Positions 43,615 through 55,835 are shown, numbered from the stretch's first letter. The stretch is 64,000 nt of DNA from Methylomicrobium agile (GCF_000733855.1 NZ_JPOJ01000001.1:1798001-1862000); one strand, 5' to 3'. Notes: generated from the letters alone by a model not told the origin. A program made the numbers and translations.

Positions 43615-43823
43615 CGCTTTCCATTTCGCACGCAGCAGAAAATGGCCGGCTTCGGCTCCGCGCGGCCGACGGATTGCGTTTTAATGCGTGGGCCGAAGCG
43701 CGTCCGTTCGCCTTCGCTTCGCCCGGAACGGAGAAAAATTCACTTCCTGCTCCGTAAGCTATTCGTCGTAACCAAAATGCGCTGGGCGAAGAGGCGATCT
43801 GCTGCGCGGTTTTATGCCGCCGG

Positions 43824-44291
43824 CTAAAGCTGCGATTGCAGATAGTTTTCCAGCCCTATCCGCCCGATCAACCCCAGTTGTTTTTCCAGCCAGTGCGTGT
43901 GGTCATCCTCGGTATCCTCCAGCATCACCCGCAGAATTTCGCGCGTCTGGTAGTCGCGCTGCTGTTCGCACACGGCGATCGCCTCGCGCAGCGCCGCCAC
44001 GACGCTGAGTTCGAGCGCCAGATCGTTTTTCAGCATTTCCGGAACGCTGTTGCCGACGTTGAGAGGATTGCGCTTGGCGACATCGGGCGTGCCTTCCAAA
44101 AACAGGATGCGTTTGATCAGGGCGTCCGCGTGGCCCAATTCGTCCTGCACTTCGTGGGCGATGCGCTCGTACAGCTTTTCGAAGCCCCAGTTCTGGTACA
44201 TCCGGGAGTGAATAAGGTATTGATCCGCCGCGGTCAGTTCGCCGGTCAATAGTTGATTCAGATATTCGATGACTTGTTGATTGCCTTGCAT
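43824..44291 (-). CDS. bfr: Bacterioferritin-type ferritin lacking the heme-ligand methionine
   Basis: The Met at 44291 aligns with the normal bacterioferritin start ([15 protein letters not shown]), giving 155 aa; the frame upstream is not used. The four-helix ferroxidase residues are present: Glu in [10 protein letters not shown], Glu/His in DELGHAD, the Glu in LALELSVV and Glu/His in [10 protein letters not shown]. In E. coli Bfr the heme-bridging Met52 lies in DEMKHAD; here it is DELGHAD, with Leu. This subunit probably cannot bind heme in the usual way and may pair with a second, heme-binding one. Function: iron storage and oxidation. Confidence 0.9.
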   Translation of the reverse strand: MQGNQQVIEYLNQLLTGELTAADQYLIHSRMYQNWGFEKLYERIAHEVQDELGHADALIKRILFLEGTPDVAKRNPLNVGNSVPEMLKNDLALELSVVAALREAIAVCEQQRDYQTREILRVMLEDTEDDHTHWLEKQLGLIGRIGLENYLQSQL

Positions 44292-44452
44292 GCGTTCTAT
44301 TTCCAAAGAATTAAAAATACGAACCGGACGTTGCAGGGAAAATGCATCGGCCGGGCTCGATCCGCTCTGCTGGGGATTATAAGCATGCCGGTCTCATTTA
44401 GGCAATCGGCCGCATTTGCGTTGCGTTCAATTGGCGCTTGGCGTCGGGATAA

Positions 44453-45299
44453 AACCCATATTCGGTCGGGACGGGGCTCGCTACCGATCTTAACGGAAAG
44501 TTGGATACTGACCGCTACACCGAAACCCGCACCTATGCCGGCTACCTGATGGATCAGTTCGAGCTGACCCCGGATGAAACTGCTGGGCGGCGTGCGTTAT
44601 GATGTGTTCTCGGCTTCGCAGAACGACCGGCTGAACGATGCGAGCGATTTCGAGCGCATCGACCGTCAGTGGAATCCGCGCGCCGGGATCGTCTGGCAGC
44701 CGACCAAAGCGCAATCGTATGATTTCAGTTACGGCACCTCGTTCAATCCGTCCGCCGAAGCCTACGCTCTGAGCAATCAGACCGGCCCGTTGCCGCCCGA
44801 AAGGAACCGCAATTTCGAGATCGGCGCGAAGTACGACCTGTTCGACGGCAGGCTATCGGCGACCGCCGCCTTATTTAGGCTCGAAAAGACCAATGCCCGC
44901 ACCGTGGCGGCGAATCAATCCGATCTGACCGTACTGTCGGGCGAACAGCGCACCGACGGTTTTGAACTGGGGCTGTTCGGCGAAATTCTGCCGCGTCTGG
45001 ATTTGTCGATGACCTATGCCTATCTGGATGCCGAAGTGACCAAATCGAATACGGAGGCAGTCGGTACGGTCAGCAACGTTAATAAGTCGTTGCAGGGCAT
45101 GATCCCGGTCAACGTGCCCCGGCACAGCGGCGTAACCTGGCTCGGTTATCATCTGACCGGTGCCTGGGAGATCGGCGGCGGGGTGTTCTACAGCAGCGAG
45201 CGGCATACCGACACGGTCTATTACGCGTCCGGGCAGACCCGTTCCGCGTTGCCGGGCGCTCCGGCGTTCGGGCAACTGTCGGTCAGGCTGAAATATTAA
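44453..45299 (+). pseudogene. TonB-dependent siderophore receptor remnant
   Basis: The barrel part of a receptor survives. In one frame TDRYTETRTYAGYLMDQFELTP runs into a break at about 44572, then continues in another frame as MKLLGGVRYDVFSASQNDR through to QLSVRLKY and a stop at 45299. NFEIGAKYDLFDGRLSATAALF is a characteristic barrel strand pair. The signal peptide, plug domain and first strands are missing, and the usual C-terminal aromatic strand is also absent. It resembles Fiu/catecholate-type receptors. Together with the two remnants after it, it is the first member of a decayed iron-uptake cassette. Confidence 0.85.
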
Positions 45300-45362
45300 C
45301 ATGCAGGCCGTACAGGTATATCCTTTGCTCCTGGACGGCAGGCATTCGGCGAAAGGACGCGC

Positions 45363-45439
45363 GTAGGGTACGCTGCGCGTACCTTTGACAACACCTCAGC
45401 CGCAGAACATTCTGAAAAGGTACGCACAGCGTACCCTAC
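45363..45439. repeat. REPIN-like doublet (GTAGGGTACGC family)
   Basis: GTAGGGTACGCTGCGCGTAC starts the left arm (45363-45386). The right arm (45416-45439) is its reverse complement with one mismatch, so GTAG tetranucleotides face outwards at both ends around a 29-base spacer. This is the REPIN layout. Confidence 0.85.
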
Positions 45440-45527
45440 CGTATGTCGTATCCAAGGCGTTGTTATGCTGAGGGTTCGCGGGGAACATCGGAGCGATAGG
45501 GACGCGGCCATCACATCCTGAGACTCT

Positions 45528-46110
45528 ATGCATAAATCGCAAAATATTACTGTCAATCCCCGCCCCAAAACCGGGGGCGGCTATCTGCTCCTGCCGAAAC
45601 GCTGGGCGCGCGGCAGTTTTTTGAAATGGTTGCGCCGAACCCACGGCTGGTTCGGGCTCTGGGGGGGCATCGCTGGGGCTGCTGTTCGGGATTACCGGCA
45701 TTTTGTTGAATCACCATGAAGCGATGAAGATTCCCGCCGCTAAAATCGAAAAGTCCGAAGCGCATCTGGCATTGCCGGAGCCGCTTCCTGCCGATCCGAA
45801 AGTACTGGCGGAATGGCTCGGGCAGGAGTTCGGGCTAGACGCTCGTCATGCCAGGATTCAGCGCGAACCGGCGAGAACGGTCGTCTGGAACGGCATCAGT
45901 GTCGAGCAGCCGCCGCGCTGGCAGAGGTCACCTTGCGTACGCCGCGGGAATCGGGGCAGGCCGAATACTGGCCGGGCAACCGTTCCGTGACCGTCAAGCG
46001 CGGCACCGGCAACCTGTTTGTGTTGCTGACCAATCTGCATAAAGGCGTCGGCATGGGCATCGGCTGGGCGCTCGGAGCTTTGCGAGGCCAGCCTGGCCGT
46101 CCGCTAGATT
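45528..46110 (+). pseudogene. PepSY-associated membrane protein remnant, frameshifted
   Basis: Three frames encode consecutive parts of a PepSY-TM iron-uptake protein. Part 1 ends FLKWLRRTHGWFGLWGG at a run of seven G (45661-45667); with six G the text continues as ASLGLLFGITGILLNHHEA, which is the family pattern. Part 2 runs to about 45910, and part 3 follows as ALAEVTLRTPRESG, then RSVTVKRGTGNLFVLLTNLHKGVGMGIGWAL. The last membrane helix is lost. It lies between the receptor and PiuC remnants, as in intact cassettes. Confidence 0.82.
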
Positions 46111-46147
46111 GTGCTCGACGCGCTGAGCCGGAACGCTCTGTTTTTTG

Positions 46148-46623
46148 TCTGCGGCCCTGCCCAAACGGATCTTTCCGCCGCTGTTCAACCGCTACGAAGG
46201 CGCCTACAACGCCTTCGGCAATCACATCGACAATATGCGGTGCGCGTCTGCGCCGGCTCCGGCGTTCGGGTCCGCACCGATCTGTCCGTAACTTTGTTCT
46301 TCAGCGATCCCGATAGCTACGACGGCGGCGAACTGGTGGTCGAAGGCACCTTCGGCGAGCACGCAGTGAAACTGGCGGCCGGCGACATGGTGCTGTATCC
46401 GGGTTCAGCCTGCACCGGATCGAGCCGGTTACCCGCGGCGCCCGGCTGGCGTCGTTTTTCTGGATCGAGAGCCGGGTGCGCGAAACCGAACGCCGTCGCT
46501 TGCTGTTCGAAATGGACATGGCGATTCTGGAACTGCGCGAAACGCAGGGGGACACTCCGGCAGTAGTCAACCTGACCGACCGGCTGCTATCACAACCTGC
46601 TGCGCATGTGGGCGGATATGTAG
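46148..46623 (+). pseudogene. PiuC/YbiX-type PKHD hydroxylase remnant, multiply frameshifted
   Basis: Four consecutive frame segments give one PKHD-type Fe(II)/2-oxoglutarate hydroxylase: [20 protein letters not shown] with HIDN, then [28 protein letters not shown], then [21 protein letters not shown], then [11 protein letters not shown] and TAG at 46621-46623. At least three frameshifts separate them, and the N-terminal third is not found. These proteins usually accompany TonB receptors such as Fiu. The iron ligands HxD and H can still be seen but cannot be made in one chain. Confidence 0.85.
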
Positions 46624-46686
46624 CGGGCAGGACCTGTACTCCGGTTAGCGATAGCGTAATCGGAGGAAGGTTGCCGCTCACGTGCG

Positions 46687-46715
46687 TGCGATTACGCTGC
46701 GCCAATCGCATCTAC
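46687..46715 (-). repeat. REP singlet, GTAG-led palindrome on the minus strand
   Basis: Read on the minus strand it is GTAGATGCGATTGGCGCAGC and then GTAATCGCA: GTAG plus a palindrome (TGCGATT/AATCGCA). It lies between the PiuC remnant and the ubiD stop. A related GGTTAGCG...CGTAATCGG motif is just upstream (46643-46667). Confidence 0.75.
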
Positions 46716-46720
46716 ATCCC

Positions 46721-48184
46721 CTAAAACAAACTTTCCCAGATTCGGTCGACCTTTTTGACGACTTCTTCGGTCATGGCGATCGTCCGGCCCCATTCCCGGT
46801 TCGTTTCCCCCGGCCATTTGTTGGTTGCGTCGAAGCCGACTTTCGAGCCGAGTCCCGAAACCGGCGAGGCGAAGTCCAGATAGTCGATCGGCGTGTTTTC
46901 GAGGATCGTCAGGTCGCGGGCCGGGTCCATCCGGGTGGTGATCGCCCAGATCACATCCTGCCAGTTGCGCACGTCGACATCGTCGTCCACCACGATCACG
47001 AACTTCGTATACATGAACTGGCGCAGAAACGACCAGGTGCCTAACATGATCCGTTTGGCGTGGCCGGCATACTGCTTTTTCATGCTGATCACCGCCATCC
47101 GGTACGAGCAGCCTTCCGGCGGCAGGTAAAAATCGACGATCTCCGGGAACTGTTTCTGCAGGATCGGCACGAACACTTCGTTCAGCGCGACGCCGAGGAT
47201 CGCCGGTTCGTCGGGCGGGCGTCCGGTGTAGGTGCTGTGGTAGATCGGGTTGCGGCGCTGGGTGATCTTTTCGATCGTGAATACCGGAAATTCGTCGACT
47301 TCGTTGTAATAGCCGGTATGGTCGCCGAACGGGCCTTCGGGCGCGGTTTCACCGGGATAGATGAAGCCCTCCAGCACGATTTCGGCGCTGGCCGGCACCT
47401 GCAGCCAGTCGTTGCTCAGGCAGTTCGCCACTTCGGTTTTGCTGCCGCGCAAAAGGCCCGCGAACGCGTATTCGGACAGCGCGTCGGGCACCGGCGTGAC
47501 CGCGCCGAGAATCGTCGCCGGATCGGCGCCCAGTGCGACCGCGACCGGATACGGCTCGCCGGGGCGGGCTTTCTGCCATTCCCGGAAATCGAGCGCGCCG
47601 CCCCGGTGCGCCAGCCAGCGCATGATCACCTTGTTCTTGCCGATCACTTGCTGGCGATAGATGCCGAGATTTTGCCGTTCCTTGAAAGGCCCCTTCGTGA
47701 TGACCAAAGGCCAGGTGATCAATGGCCCGGCGTCTTCCGGCCAGCAGGTCTGGATCGGATAGCGGCTCAAGTCGATGTCGCTGCCTTCGATCACTTCCTG
47801 CTGGCAGGGCGGCTCCTTGACCAGCTTCGGCGCCATGTTCAGGACCTGTTTGAACACCGGAAACTTTTCGAACGCATCCCTCATGCCTTTCGGCGGCTCG
47901 GGCTCTTTCAGATAAGCCAATAGTTCGCCGATGCCGCGCAGTTCGCTGACCGAATCGGCGCCCATGCCCATCGCGACCCGACGCGCGGTGCCGAACAGGT
48001 TGCCGAGCAGCGGAACCGTCGAGTCGAGCGGATTTTCGAACAGCAGCGCGGGGCCGCCTGTTTTCAGCGTACGGTCGCAGATTTCGGTGATTTCGAGGCG
48101 CGGGTCGACCGGTACTTTGACGCGCTTCAGTTCGCCTTCCTTTTCGAGTTGTGCGATGAAATCGCGGAGGTCTTTATATTTCAT
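46721..48184 (-). CDS. ubiD: UbiD, 4-hydroxy-3-polyprenylbenzoate decarboxylase
   Basis: The ATG at 48184 overlaps the stop of the upstream prlC gene (ATGA), giving 487 aa, the usual UbiD length; the open frame beyond is a shadow of prlC. Typical stretches: [68 protein letters not shown] (prFMN-binding region with Arg/Glu residues), [31 protein letters not shown]. It decarboxylates the prenylated benzoate intermediate of ubiquinone, using prenylated FMN from UbiX. Its coupling to prlC appears incidental. Confidence 0.97.
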   Translation of the reverse strand: MKYKDLRDFIAQLEKEGELKRVKVPVDPRLEITEICDRTLKTGGPALLFENPLDSTVPLLGNLFGTARRVAMGMGADSVSELRGIGELLAYLKEPEPPKGMRDAFEKFPVFKQVLNMAPKLVKEPPCQQEVIEGSDIDLSRYPIQTCWPEDAGPLITWPLVITKGPFKERQNLGIYRQQVIGKNKVIMRWLAHRGGALDFREWQKARPGEPYPVAVALGADPATILGAVTPVPDALSEYAFAGLLRGSKTEVANCLSNDWLQVPASAEIVLEGFIYPGETAPEGPFGDHTGYYNEVDEFPVFTIEKITQRRNPIYHSTYTGRPPDEPAILGVALNEVFVPILQKQFPEIVDFYLPPEGCSYRMAVISMKKQYAGHAKRIMLGTWSFLRQFMYTKFVIVVDDDVDVRNWQDVIWAITTRMDPARDLTILENTPIDYLDFASPVSGLGSKVGFDATNKWPGETNREWGRTIAMTEEVVKKVDRIWESLF

Positions 48185-50220
48185 ACTTCGATGCCGTTGT
48201 GCCGGAGCAGTGCATCGATCGTCGGCTTGCGGCCGCGGAATTTGACGAACAGGTCCATCGCCTCTTCGCTGCCGCCTTTTTCGAGGATGTTCGTCAGGAA
48301 GGCATTGCCGGTTGCGGAGTCGAAGATGCCTTTCTCTTCGAACAGCGAAAACGCGTCGCTGGACAGCACTTCGGCCCATTTGTAGCTGTAGTAGCCGGCT
48401 GCGTAGCCGCCCGCGAAAATATGTCCGAAGCTGTGCGCGAAACGGTTGAAGGCGGGTGGAATCACGACCGCGATCTGTTCCCGGACCTGGTTCAGGGTTT
48501 CGTAGATGCGTCCGCCCTTGGCCGGCTCGTAGTCGCGATGGATTCTAAAATCGAACAGGCTGAATTCGAGCTGGCGGACCATCAGCATGCCGGACTGGAA
48601 GTTTTTTGCTGCGAGCATTTTGTTCAGCAGTTCATCGGGCAAGGGTTCGCCGGTTTGATACTGGCCGGACATCAACGGCAGCGCGTCTTTTTCCCAGCAC
48701 CAGTTTTCCATGAACTGGCTCGGCAGCTCGACCGCGTCCCATTCGACGCCGTTGATGCCCGACACGCCGAGATGGTCGATTTTCGTCAGCATGTGCTGCA
48801 GGCCGTGGCCGAATTCGTGGAACAGCGTCGTCACTTCATCGTGCGTCAAAAGGGCCGGTTCATTCCCGGCCGGCGGGGTGAAGTTGCAGGTCAGGTAGGC
48901 GACCGGCGTTTGCACTTTGCCGTCGATCTTTTTGCGGCCGACGCAGTCGTCCATCCAGGCGCCGCCGCGTTTTTTCGGACGCGCGTATAAATCGATGAAG
49001 AATCTGCCGCGCAGTTCGCCGTTTTGGTCGATAATCTCGAAAAAGCGGACGGCCGGGTGCCAGGTATCGAAATCGTGGATTTCGGCGATGCGCAGGCCGT
49101 ACAGCTTTTCCACTACCGCAAACAGGCCGGGCAATACTTTGGTGATCGGGAAATAGGCTTTCACTTCTTCCTGCGACAGCTGATAAAAATGCTGACGCAT
49201 CTTTTCGGAGTAATAGCCGATATCCCAGCTTTGCAGGTCGCCCACGCCATAATAGGTGCGGGCGAAGTCGCGCAGTTCGGCCAGATCGCGCCGTGCCTGC
49301 CGCCAGGACTTGTCGGCCAGGTCTTCGAGAAAATGCGTCACCTCATTGGGCTTTTCGGCCATTTTCTTTGCCAGCGAGAGTTCGGCGTAATTTTCGAAAC
49401 CCAACAGGCGCGCCTTCTCGTGGCGCAATGCAAGAATCTTCTCCATGATTTCGCTGTTGTCCCAGCGGCCGGCATCGGGGCCCTGGTCCGACGCACGGGT
49501 CGCATAAGCTTCGTAATGCTCGCGGCGCAACTCGCGGTTGTCCGCGTAGGTCATGACTGCGTGGTAGGACGGAAACTGCAGCGTGATCATCCAGCCTTCC
49601 TGCCCGTTCTGTTCGGCGGTTTGCCGGGCCTGCGCCAGGGCCGATGCGGGCAGGCCGGTCAGGTCGAGTTCGTTGGTGATCAGTTTCGTCCAGGCGTTCG
49701 TCGCATCGAGCACGTTTTCTTCAAAGCTGCTCGCCAATTGCGACAGTTCCTGGCTGATTTCCTTGTAGCGCTGCTTTTTTTCGGCGTCGAGATCGATGCC
49801 GGACAAATGAAAATCGCGCAGCGCGTTCCGGATGATCTTTTGCTGCGCGGTATCCAGCGCCGCATATTCTTCGCTCTCGGCGATCGACTTGTAGGCCCTG
49901 AACAGCGCTTCGTTCTGGCCCATTTCGGTCGAATAGGCGCTGAGTTTCGGCAGGCAGGCGTTATACGCTTCGCGGAGTTCGTCGCTGTTCACGACCGAAT
50001 TCATGTGGCTGACCGGCGACCAGGCCTTGCCGAGCCGGTCCTCGGCGTTTTCGATCGGCTCGATCAGGTTCTTCCAGGTGTAGCGGTCGGCGGTGTTCAG
50101 GCAGCTTTCGACGGTAGCGCGCGCCTCCGCCAAAAGCTGATCGATCGCGGGTACGACATGTTCGGGTTTGATTTGCGAGAATAGCGGCAGTTCGGTATGG
50201 GCCAGTAATGGGTTGCTCAT
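48181..50220 (-). CDS. prlC: Oligopeptidase A (M3 family zinc metallopeptidase)
   Basis: A 679-aa cytoplasmic peptidase matching PrlC in length and order. The zinc motif is in [14 protein letters not shown] (HEFGH), with the downstream Glu in [17 protein letters not shown]. The start [26 protein letters not shown] is characteristic. It degrades short peptides, including cleaved signal peptides. Its stop overlaps the ubiD start, so the two are co-transcribed. Confidence 0.97.
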   Translation of the reverse strand: MSNPLLAHTELPLFSQIKPEHVVPAIDQLLAEARATVESCLNTADRYTWKNLIEPIENAEDRLGKAWSPVSHMNSVVNSDELREAYNACLPKLSAYSTEMGQNEALFRAYKSIAESEEYAALDTAQQKIIRNALRDFHLSGIDLDAEKKQRYKEISQELSQLASSFEENVLDATNAWTKLITNELDLTGLPASALAQARQTAEQNGQEGWMITLQFPSYHAVMTYADNRELRREHYEAYATRASDQGPDAGRWDNSEIMEKILALRHEKARLLGFENYAELSLAKKMAEKPNEVTHFLEDLADKSWRQARRDLAELRDFARTYYGVGDLQSWDIGYYSEKMRQHFYQLSQEEVKAYFPITKVLPGLFAVVEKLYGLRIAEIHDFDTWHPAVRFFEIIDQNGELRGRFFIDLYARPKKRGGAWMDDCVGRKKIDGKVQTPVAYLTCNFTPPAGNEPALLTHDEVTTLFHEFGHGLQHMLTKIDHLGVSGINGVEWDAVELPSQFMENWCWEKDALPLMSGQYQTGEPLPDELLNKMLAAKNFQSGMLMVRQLEFSLFDFRIHRDYEPAKGGRIYETLNQVREQIAVVIPPAFNRFAHSFGHIFAGGYAAGYYSYKWAEVLSSDAFSLFEEKGIFDSATGNAFLTNILEKGGSEEAMDLFVKFRGRKPTIDALLRHNGIEV

Positions 50221-50323
50221 GAAAATATCCGGTAATGAAATCGAGTTGGCGTCATTATAAATAAGACAGTGCGGAACCGGCCGGGATTTCTTCGGCCGGC
50301 GAATTTATCGGGAAAAAGCGCGG

Positions 50324-51100
50324 TCAGTCGAAAATCGCCGATTGCAGATTTTTTGCCGCATCCAGGCCTTTGATCGTGGACTTGTTGCCTATCCCGGTCA
50401 AGCGGGCGCCGGCCAGATTGGCGCCGGTCAGATCGGCGTCTTCCAGGTGGCTGCCGGACAGGTCGGCGCCGCTCAAGTCGGCATGGGTCAGGTTCGCGCC
50501 GGATAAATCGACGCCGGCCAGCATTGCATTGTGCAGACGGCTGCCGCTCAGGTTCGCGTGCCGCATCAAGGCGCGGCTCAGATTCGCATCGCTCAGATCG
50601 GCGCCCGACAGATCGACGTTGTTCAGGCTGACCCGCATCAAGCCCATCGGCTGGTTCTTCATGTCCGCGCCCCAGTTCGCATGGGACAAATCGGCGCGGT
50701 TCAGATCGGACCGGTCCAGATTCGCGATGATCCGGCTGCCGGTCAGGTTGGCGCCGCTGAGGTCGGCGTTCATGATCGAAACCCCGAAGATGCTGGTGTT
50801 GGAGAGGTTTGCGCCGGACAAATTGATGCGGGTCATCACGGTCAGATCCAGATTCAATCCCGACAGGTTGCTTCGGCTGAAATTCGCCCGGCGCAGATCG
50901 GCGCCCCACAAATCCGCCTGCCGGAAGTCCAGACCGGACAAGTCCAGGCCGGTCAGGTCTTTCCGGCGCAGGTCGGCGGGACGGTTCTTGCTGGCCGCGG
51001 CAAGGCGCTTTTCGACTTCCGCACGGTCGATCTCGGCCGCACAAGCCATTCCGTAAAAGCCGATCGCCAGCAGGCCCATCAAGATGGATCGGAAAGTCAT
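50324..51100 (-). CDS. Exported pentapeptide-repeat protein
   Basis: A 258-aa protein with a signal peptide (SILMGLLAIGFYGMACAA, cleavage near residue 22). From about residue 42 to 242 it consists of A(D/N)LSG-type pentapeptide repeats (DLTGLDLSGLDF, ANLSGSRLHNAMLAGVDLSGANL), which fold into a square right-handed beta-helix. It is periplasmic, unlike cytoplasmic Qnr-type gyrase-protecting members, so DNA mimicry is unlikely. The function is unknown. Repeats are irregular in the middle (MKNQPMGLMRVSLNN). Confidence 0.9.
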   Translation of the reverse strand: MTFRSILMGLLAIGFYGMACAAEIDRAEVEKRLAAASKNRPADLRRKDLTGLDLSGLDFRQADLWGADLRRANFSRSNLSGLNLDLTVMTRINLSGANLSNTSIFGVSIMNADLSGANLTGSRIIANLDRSDLNRADLSHANWGADMKNQPMGLMRVSLNNVDLSGADLSDANLSRALMRHANLSGSRLHNAMLAGVDLSGANLTHADLSGADLSGSHLEDADLTGANLAGARLTGIGNKSTIKGLDAAKNLQSAIFD

Positions 51101-51249
51101 ATCGACAAACTCCAGAAAAGTGAGAAGCTGAGTGAGCGGACAACTCTACCGCCGGAGCGAACGGATTGCAACCCGTCAAAGCCGTGCCGGCAAACGCCCG
51201 TTTCGCCTTGTCTTCGGCGGCCTTGAGGTTTTAGCGCGTGCCGCGAGGA

Positions 51250-51753
51250 TCAGTGCGTCGGCGGTAAAATCGGCTCGATGCCGTCGAATTCGGCATTCGG
51301 ATGGTGTTTCAGGATCTTTTGGGTGATTTCGGTGATTCGTTCGATCGGAATGTCGAGCAGCACCAGCAATTCGCCTTTTTCAATCGCCTCTTCGAACTGT
51401 TTGAGTTTGGAATTGCTTGCGCTCATGCCGGTCAGCCCGCCCGCCAGCGAGCCGATGGTGGCGCCGGCCAGGATAACGCCCAGGAGCGGCCCGCCGGCGA
51501 TCACGAAGCCGGCGTAGGACAGGCCGATCAAGCCGGCCAGCAACCCGGAGGTGCCGCCCAGTACGATGCCGCGTTCGACGGCCGGGATGAAATCGGTTTT
51601 TTCCAGAATGGTGGCTTCCGGGAGGTCTTCGAGCGGAGTGTCGCGCTTGGCGAGTATGTGGATGTGGCGGTCGTTGAAGCCTTCCCGGTGGAGTTCGTCG
51701 ACAATGTGATGCGTGGTTTTGATGTCCGGCACTAGAAAATAGATGCGTCTCAT
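51250..51753 (-). CDS. DUF1269-like membrane-associated protein
   Basis: A 167-aa protein. The N-terminal 55 residues form an alpha/beta unit (IYFLVPDIKTTHHIVDELHREGF). A Gly/Ala-rich hydrophobic hairpin follows at about 62-110 (GLLAGLIGLSYAGFVIAGGPLLGVILAGATIGSLAGG), and then a charged C-terminus. The glycine-rich hairpin is like that in stress-induced DUF1269 proteins. It is a standalone gene with no informative neighbour. Confidence 0.8.
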   Translation of the reverse strand: MRRIYFLVPDIKTTHHIVDELHREGFNDRHIHILAKRDTPLEDLPEATILEKTDFIPAVERGIVLGGTSGLLAGLIGLSYAGFVIAGGPLLGVILAGATIGSLAGGLTGMSASNSKLKQFEEAIEKGELLVLLDIPIERITEITQKILKHHPNAEFDGIEPILPPTH

Positions 51754-51828
51754 CGCGTTGCCCTCTCAATTTCGATCGGTTAAGAACCTGTCCCGAAAAT
51801 AAGTTCGGATGCAGGCTGCACGGAGGAT

Positions 51829-52071
51829 TTACTTGAAGGTTGGACTCGTCCGTTTGGCGTCCGGTTCATTGTTGACGCCGGGGATTCGGGGCTCGAAATA
51901 ATGGATAACGGAAGGTGGCCGGTAAAGTCGCGCCAGACGCTCGGTTATCGCCTCGGCGGATGACGGCCTAGCGTCAACCGCTTCACCGTTGCCCGACATT
52001 TGGGCGACGAAGCGGCCGTTCGATGATCCGTAACCGTGACCTGATATCGTCGTCTTGAAAATGTCGGGCAC
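51829..52071 (-). CDS. Small hypothetical ORF (doubtful)
   Basis: An 80-codon frame whose first codons lie within a REP element. It has no recognisable domain (AEAITERLARLYRPPSVIHYFEPRI) and no clear ribosome site. It is listed only because the 51.78-52.36 kb interval would otherwise be empty apart from repeats. Confidence 0.2.
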   Translation of the reverse strand: MPDIFKTTISGHGYGSSNGRFVAQMSGNGEAVDARPSSAEAITERLARLYRPPSVIHYFEPRIPGVNNEPDAKRTSPTFK

Positions 52072-52091
52072 AAAAAGCGTGCCCGACCTAC
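52063..52091 (-). repeat. REP singlet identical to 36733-36761
   Basis: On the minus strand the 29 bases are identical to the copy at 36.7 kb (GTAG, GTCGGGCAC, 7-base loop, GTGCCCGAC). Full identity over distant loci implies recent mobility or strong conservation. Confidence 0.85.
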
Positions 52092-52216
52092 AGGGCTACA
52101 GGGCTTGGTGCCAACCGGTTAAGATGTTCAGGATCCGGTCAAAAATAACTTTCGCTGATCGTTCCCGCCGCGTGCTCGTCGTTATACGCAAATCCTGCAA
52201 TATTCATCCCGGGGAG

Positions 52217-52283
52217 TTCAAAGCCCGCTTTGAAAGGCGTATTCGGGAGCGATCCAAAGCCAGCTTTGGACTTCTGCCGGTCC
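52217..52283 (-). repeat. Inverted copy of the CAAAGC/GCTTTG repeat
   Basis: It contains TTCAAAGCCCGCTTTGAA and TCCAAAGCCAGCTTTGGA, followed by CTTCTGCCGGTCC. Read on the minus strand it lines up with 36842-36907, with changes in the palindrome loops that are mostly matched on both sides. Like the 36.8 kb copy it lies near a GTCGGGCAC REP, but order and spacing differ. Confidence 0.7.
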
Positions 52284-52364
52284 GTTGATGGGATCGGGCT
52301 ATCCGATGTATATAACGGCGAGCGCCGCGCGTGGGAGCGATGAAAGGGTTGAACGATTTGTCGA

Positions 52365-52694
52365 CTAGAAATAATCCCAAGGATATTCCGGGCTTAAAAT
52401 GGGTCTGAAACCGGCGGGCACGGGAAAAGGCGCGCTGATAAATTCATAAACGCCGACCAATTCACGCGTTACCGTCATGCCCAATCCTTTGGCCAGACCT
52501 ACCGGAAAGCCCATTGCCCCGTTGCGGCGCGTTTCATGCACGATATTGCCCGGAATTTCGAGAACCCCGCAAGTCATTCCGGCGAGGCCGCGCCCGAATT
52601 TTCCGGCTGCCGTATTGTCGGCATTGGCGTTGGCGGCGATGCCCAGCCATAGTGCGGCAATCGCGACCGTCGAATAAAAACGTAATGTGTTCAT
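52365..52694 (-). CDS. Exosortase system-associated protein, TIGR04073-like
   Basis: A 109-aa exported protein with a signal peptide (cleavage near residue 25, ANANA/D). The mature part KFGRGLAGMTCGVLEIPGNI, GFPVGLAKGLGMTVTRELVGVYEF and APFPVPAGFRPILSPEYPWDYF has the pattern of the TIGR04073 family, found in genomes that encode exosortases. Its role is unknown. It is 18 kb from the exosortase E gene in its own transcription unit, an orphan in position. Confidence 0.82.
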   Translation of the reverse strand: MNTLRFYSTVAIAALWLGIAANANADNTAAGKFGRGLAGMTCGVLEIPGNIVHETRRNGAMGFPVGLAKGLGMTVTRELVGVYEFISAPFPVPAGFRPILSPEYPWDYF

Positions 52695-52931
52695 CTATCA
52701 ACCTCCCGTAGTCGGTGCTCTTGCACCTTATCGGCAAAAATTTTATCGAGTGGGCATAAATCAGGGAGTATCGAAGACGGTTTGGGGGATTTTTCCCGGG
52801 CCCGATTCGTTTCCTGTTATGCGTAGCCAGTATATTCAAGAAAATAACGCGCTCTCGACTATACTCGGCAATTATCCACCTCACATTAAGACCGCGTGAA
52901 ATTCGCCTAATTCATGCCGCGGCCTATTTTT

Positions 52932-55163
<2,232 letters not shown>

Positions 55164-55661
55164 TTAGAGCAGCCCCTCCGGCAGATCGACCCGGATCGCG
55201 CGGTTTTTTTCGAGCAATTCCTCGCGATTTTTCTTGCGCTGTTCGGCATCCTTGAACAACTGACGCTCGGTGTCGGTTTCGAGTATCAATTGGGGCACTT
55301 CGATGCTGTGCCCGTGCCCGTCGATCGCGACCATCGTGAAATAGCAGGAAGTCGTGTGCCGCTTTTCGTGGGTCGTCAGATTTTCGGCGACGACCTTGAT
55401 CCCCACCTCCATCGAGGAACGGCCGACATGGTTCACATGCGCATAAAAGGTCACCAGATCGCCGACGTTGATATTTTCCTTGAAAAACACCTGATCCAGC
55501 GCCGCGGTCACGACGTAATTCTTGCAGTATTTCGCCGCGCAGGCATAGGCGACCTGGTCGAGCAGTTTCAGCAGCGAGCCGCCGTGCACATTGCCGGCGA
55601 AATTGGCCATGTCCGGCGTCATCAGCACGGTCATCGCGAGGGATTTCTCTTGTTTAGTCAT
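55164..55661 (-). CDS. Acyl-CoA thioesterase, hotdog fold (YciA/BACH-like)
   Basis: A 165-aa cytoplasmic enzyme. Key pattern: MTPDMANFAGNVHGGSLLKLLDQVAYACAAKYCKNYVVTAALDQVFF, the hotdog helix with the catalytic Asp in LLDQVA. GDLVTFYAHVNHVGRSSMEVGIKV follows. It hydrolyses acyl-CoA thioesters. It lies directly upstream of parC with no gap, so parC translation may be coupled to it. Length suits the single-domain type. Confidence 0.88.
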   Translation of the reverse strand: MTKQEKSLAMTVLMTPDMANFAGNVHGGSLLKLLDQVAYACAAKYCKNYVVTAALDQVFFKENINVGDLVTFYAHVNHVGRSSMEVGIKVVAENLTTHEKRHTTSCYFTMVAIDGHGHSIEVPQLILETDTERQLFKDAEQRKKNREELLEKNRAIRVDLPEGLL

Positions 55662-55835
55662 GTTGGGCGTTAAAAAAATGGTTGAGTTCTTCCACAGGAG
55701 GGAGAGTTAGGAGTGTGATCTCGAAGATCGGACAGGAAACGCAACGCTTCTCCTTTTTCGGAGATTTTTCCGATTGTTAAGTTCAGGGTACGCTCCGCGG
55801 CGCGCCTTATCACACTTTTATCATAACAGTATTGA

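Noticed and set aside
44307-44452. Promoter and signal-peptide region of the decayed TonB receptor
   Set aside because: No readable receptor sequence is found before 44453, so the N-terminal part is treated as lost.
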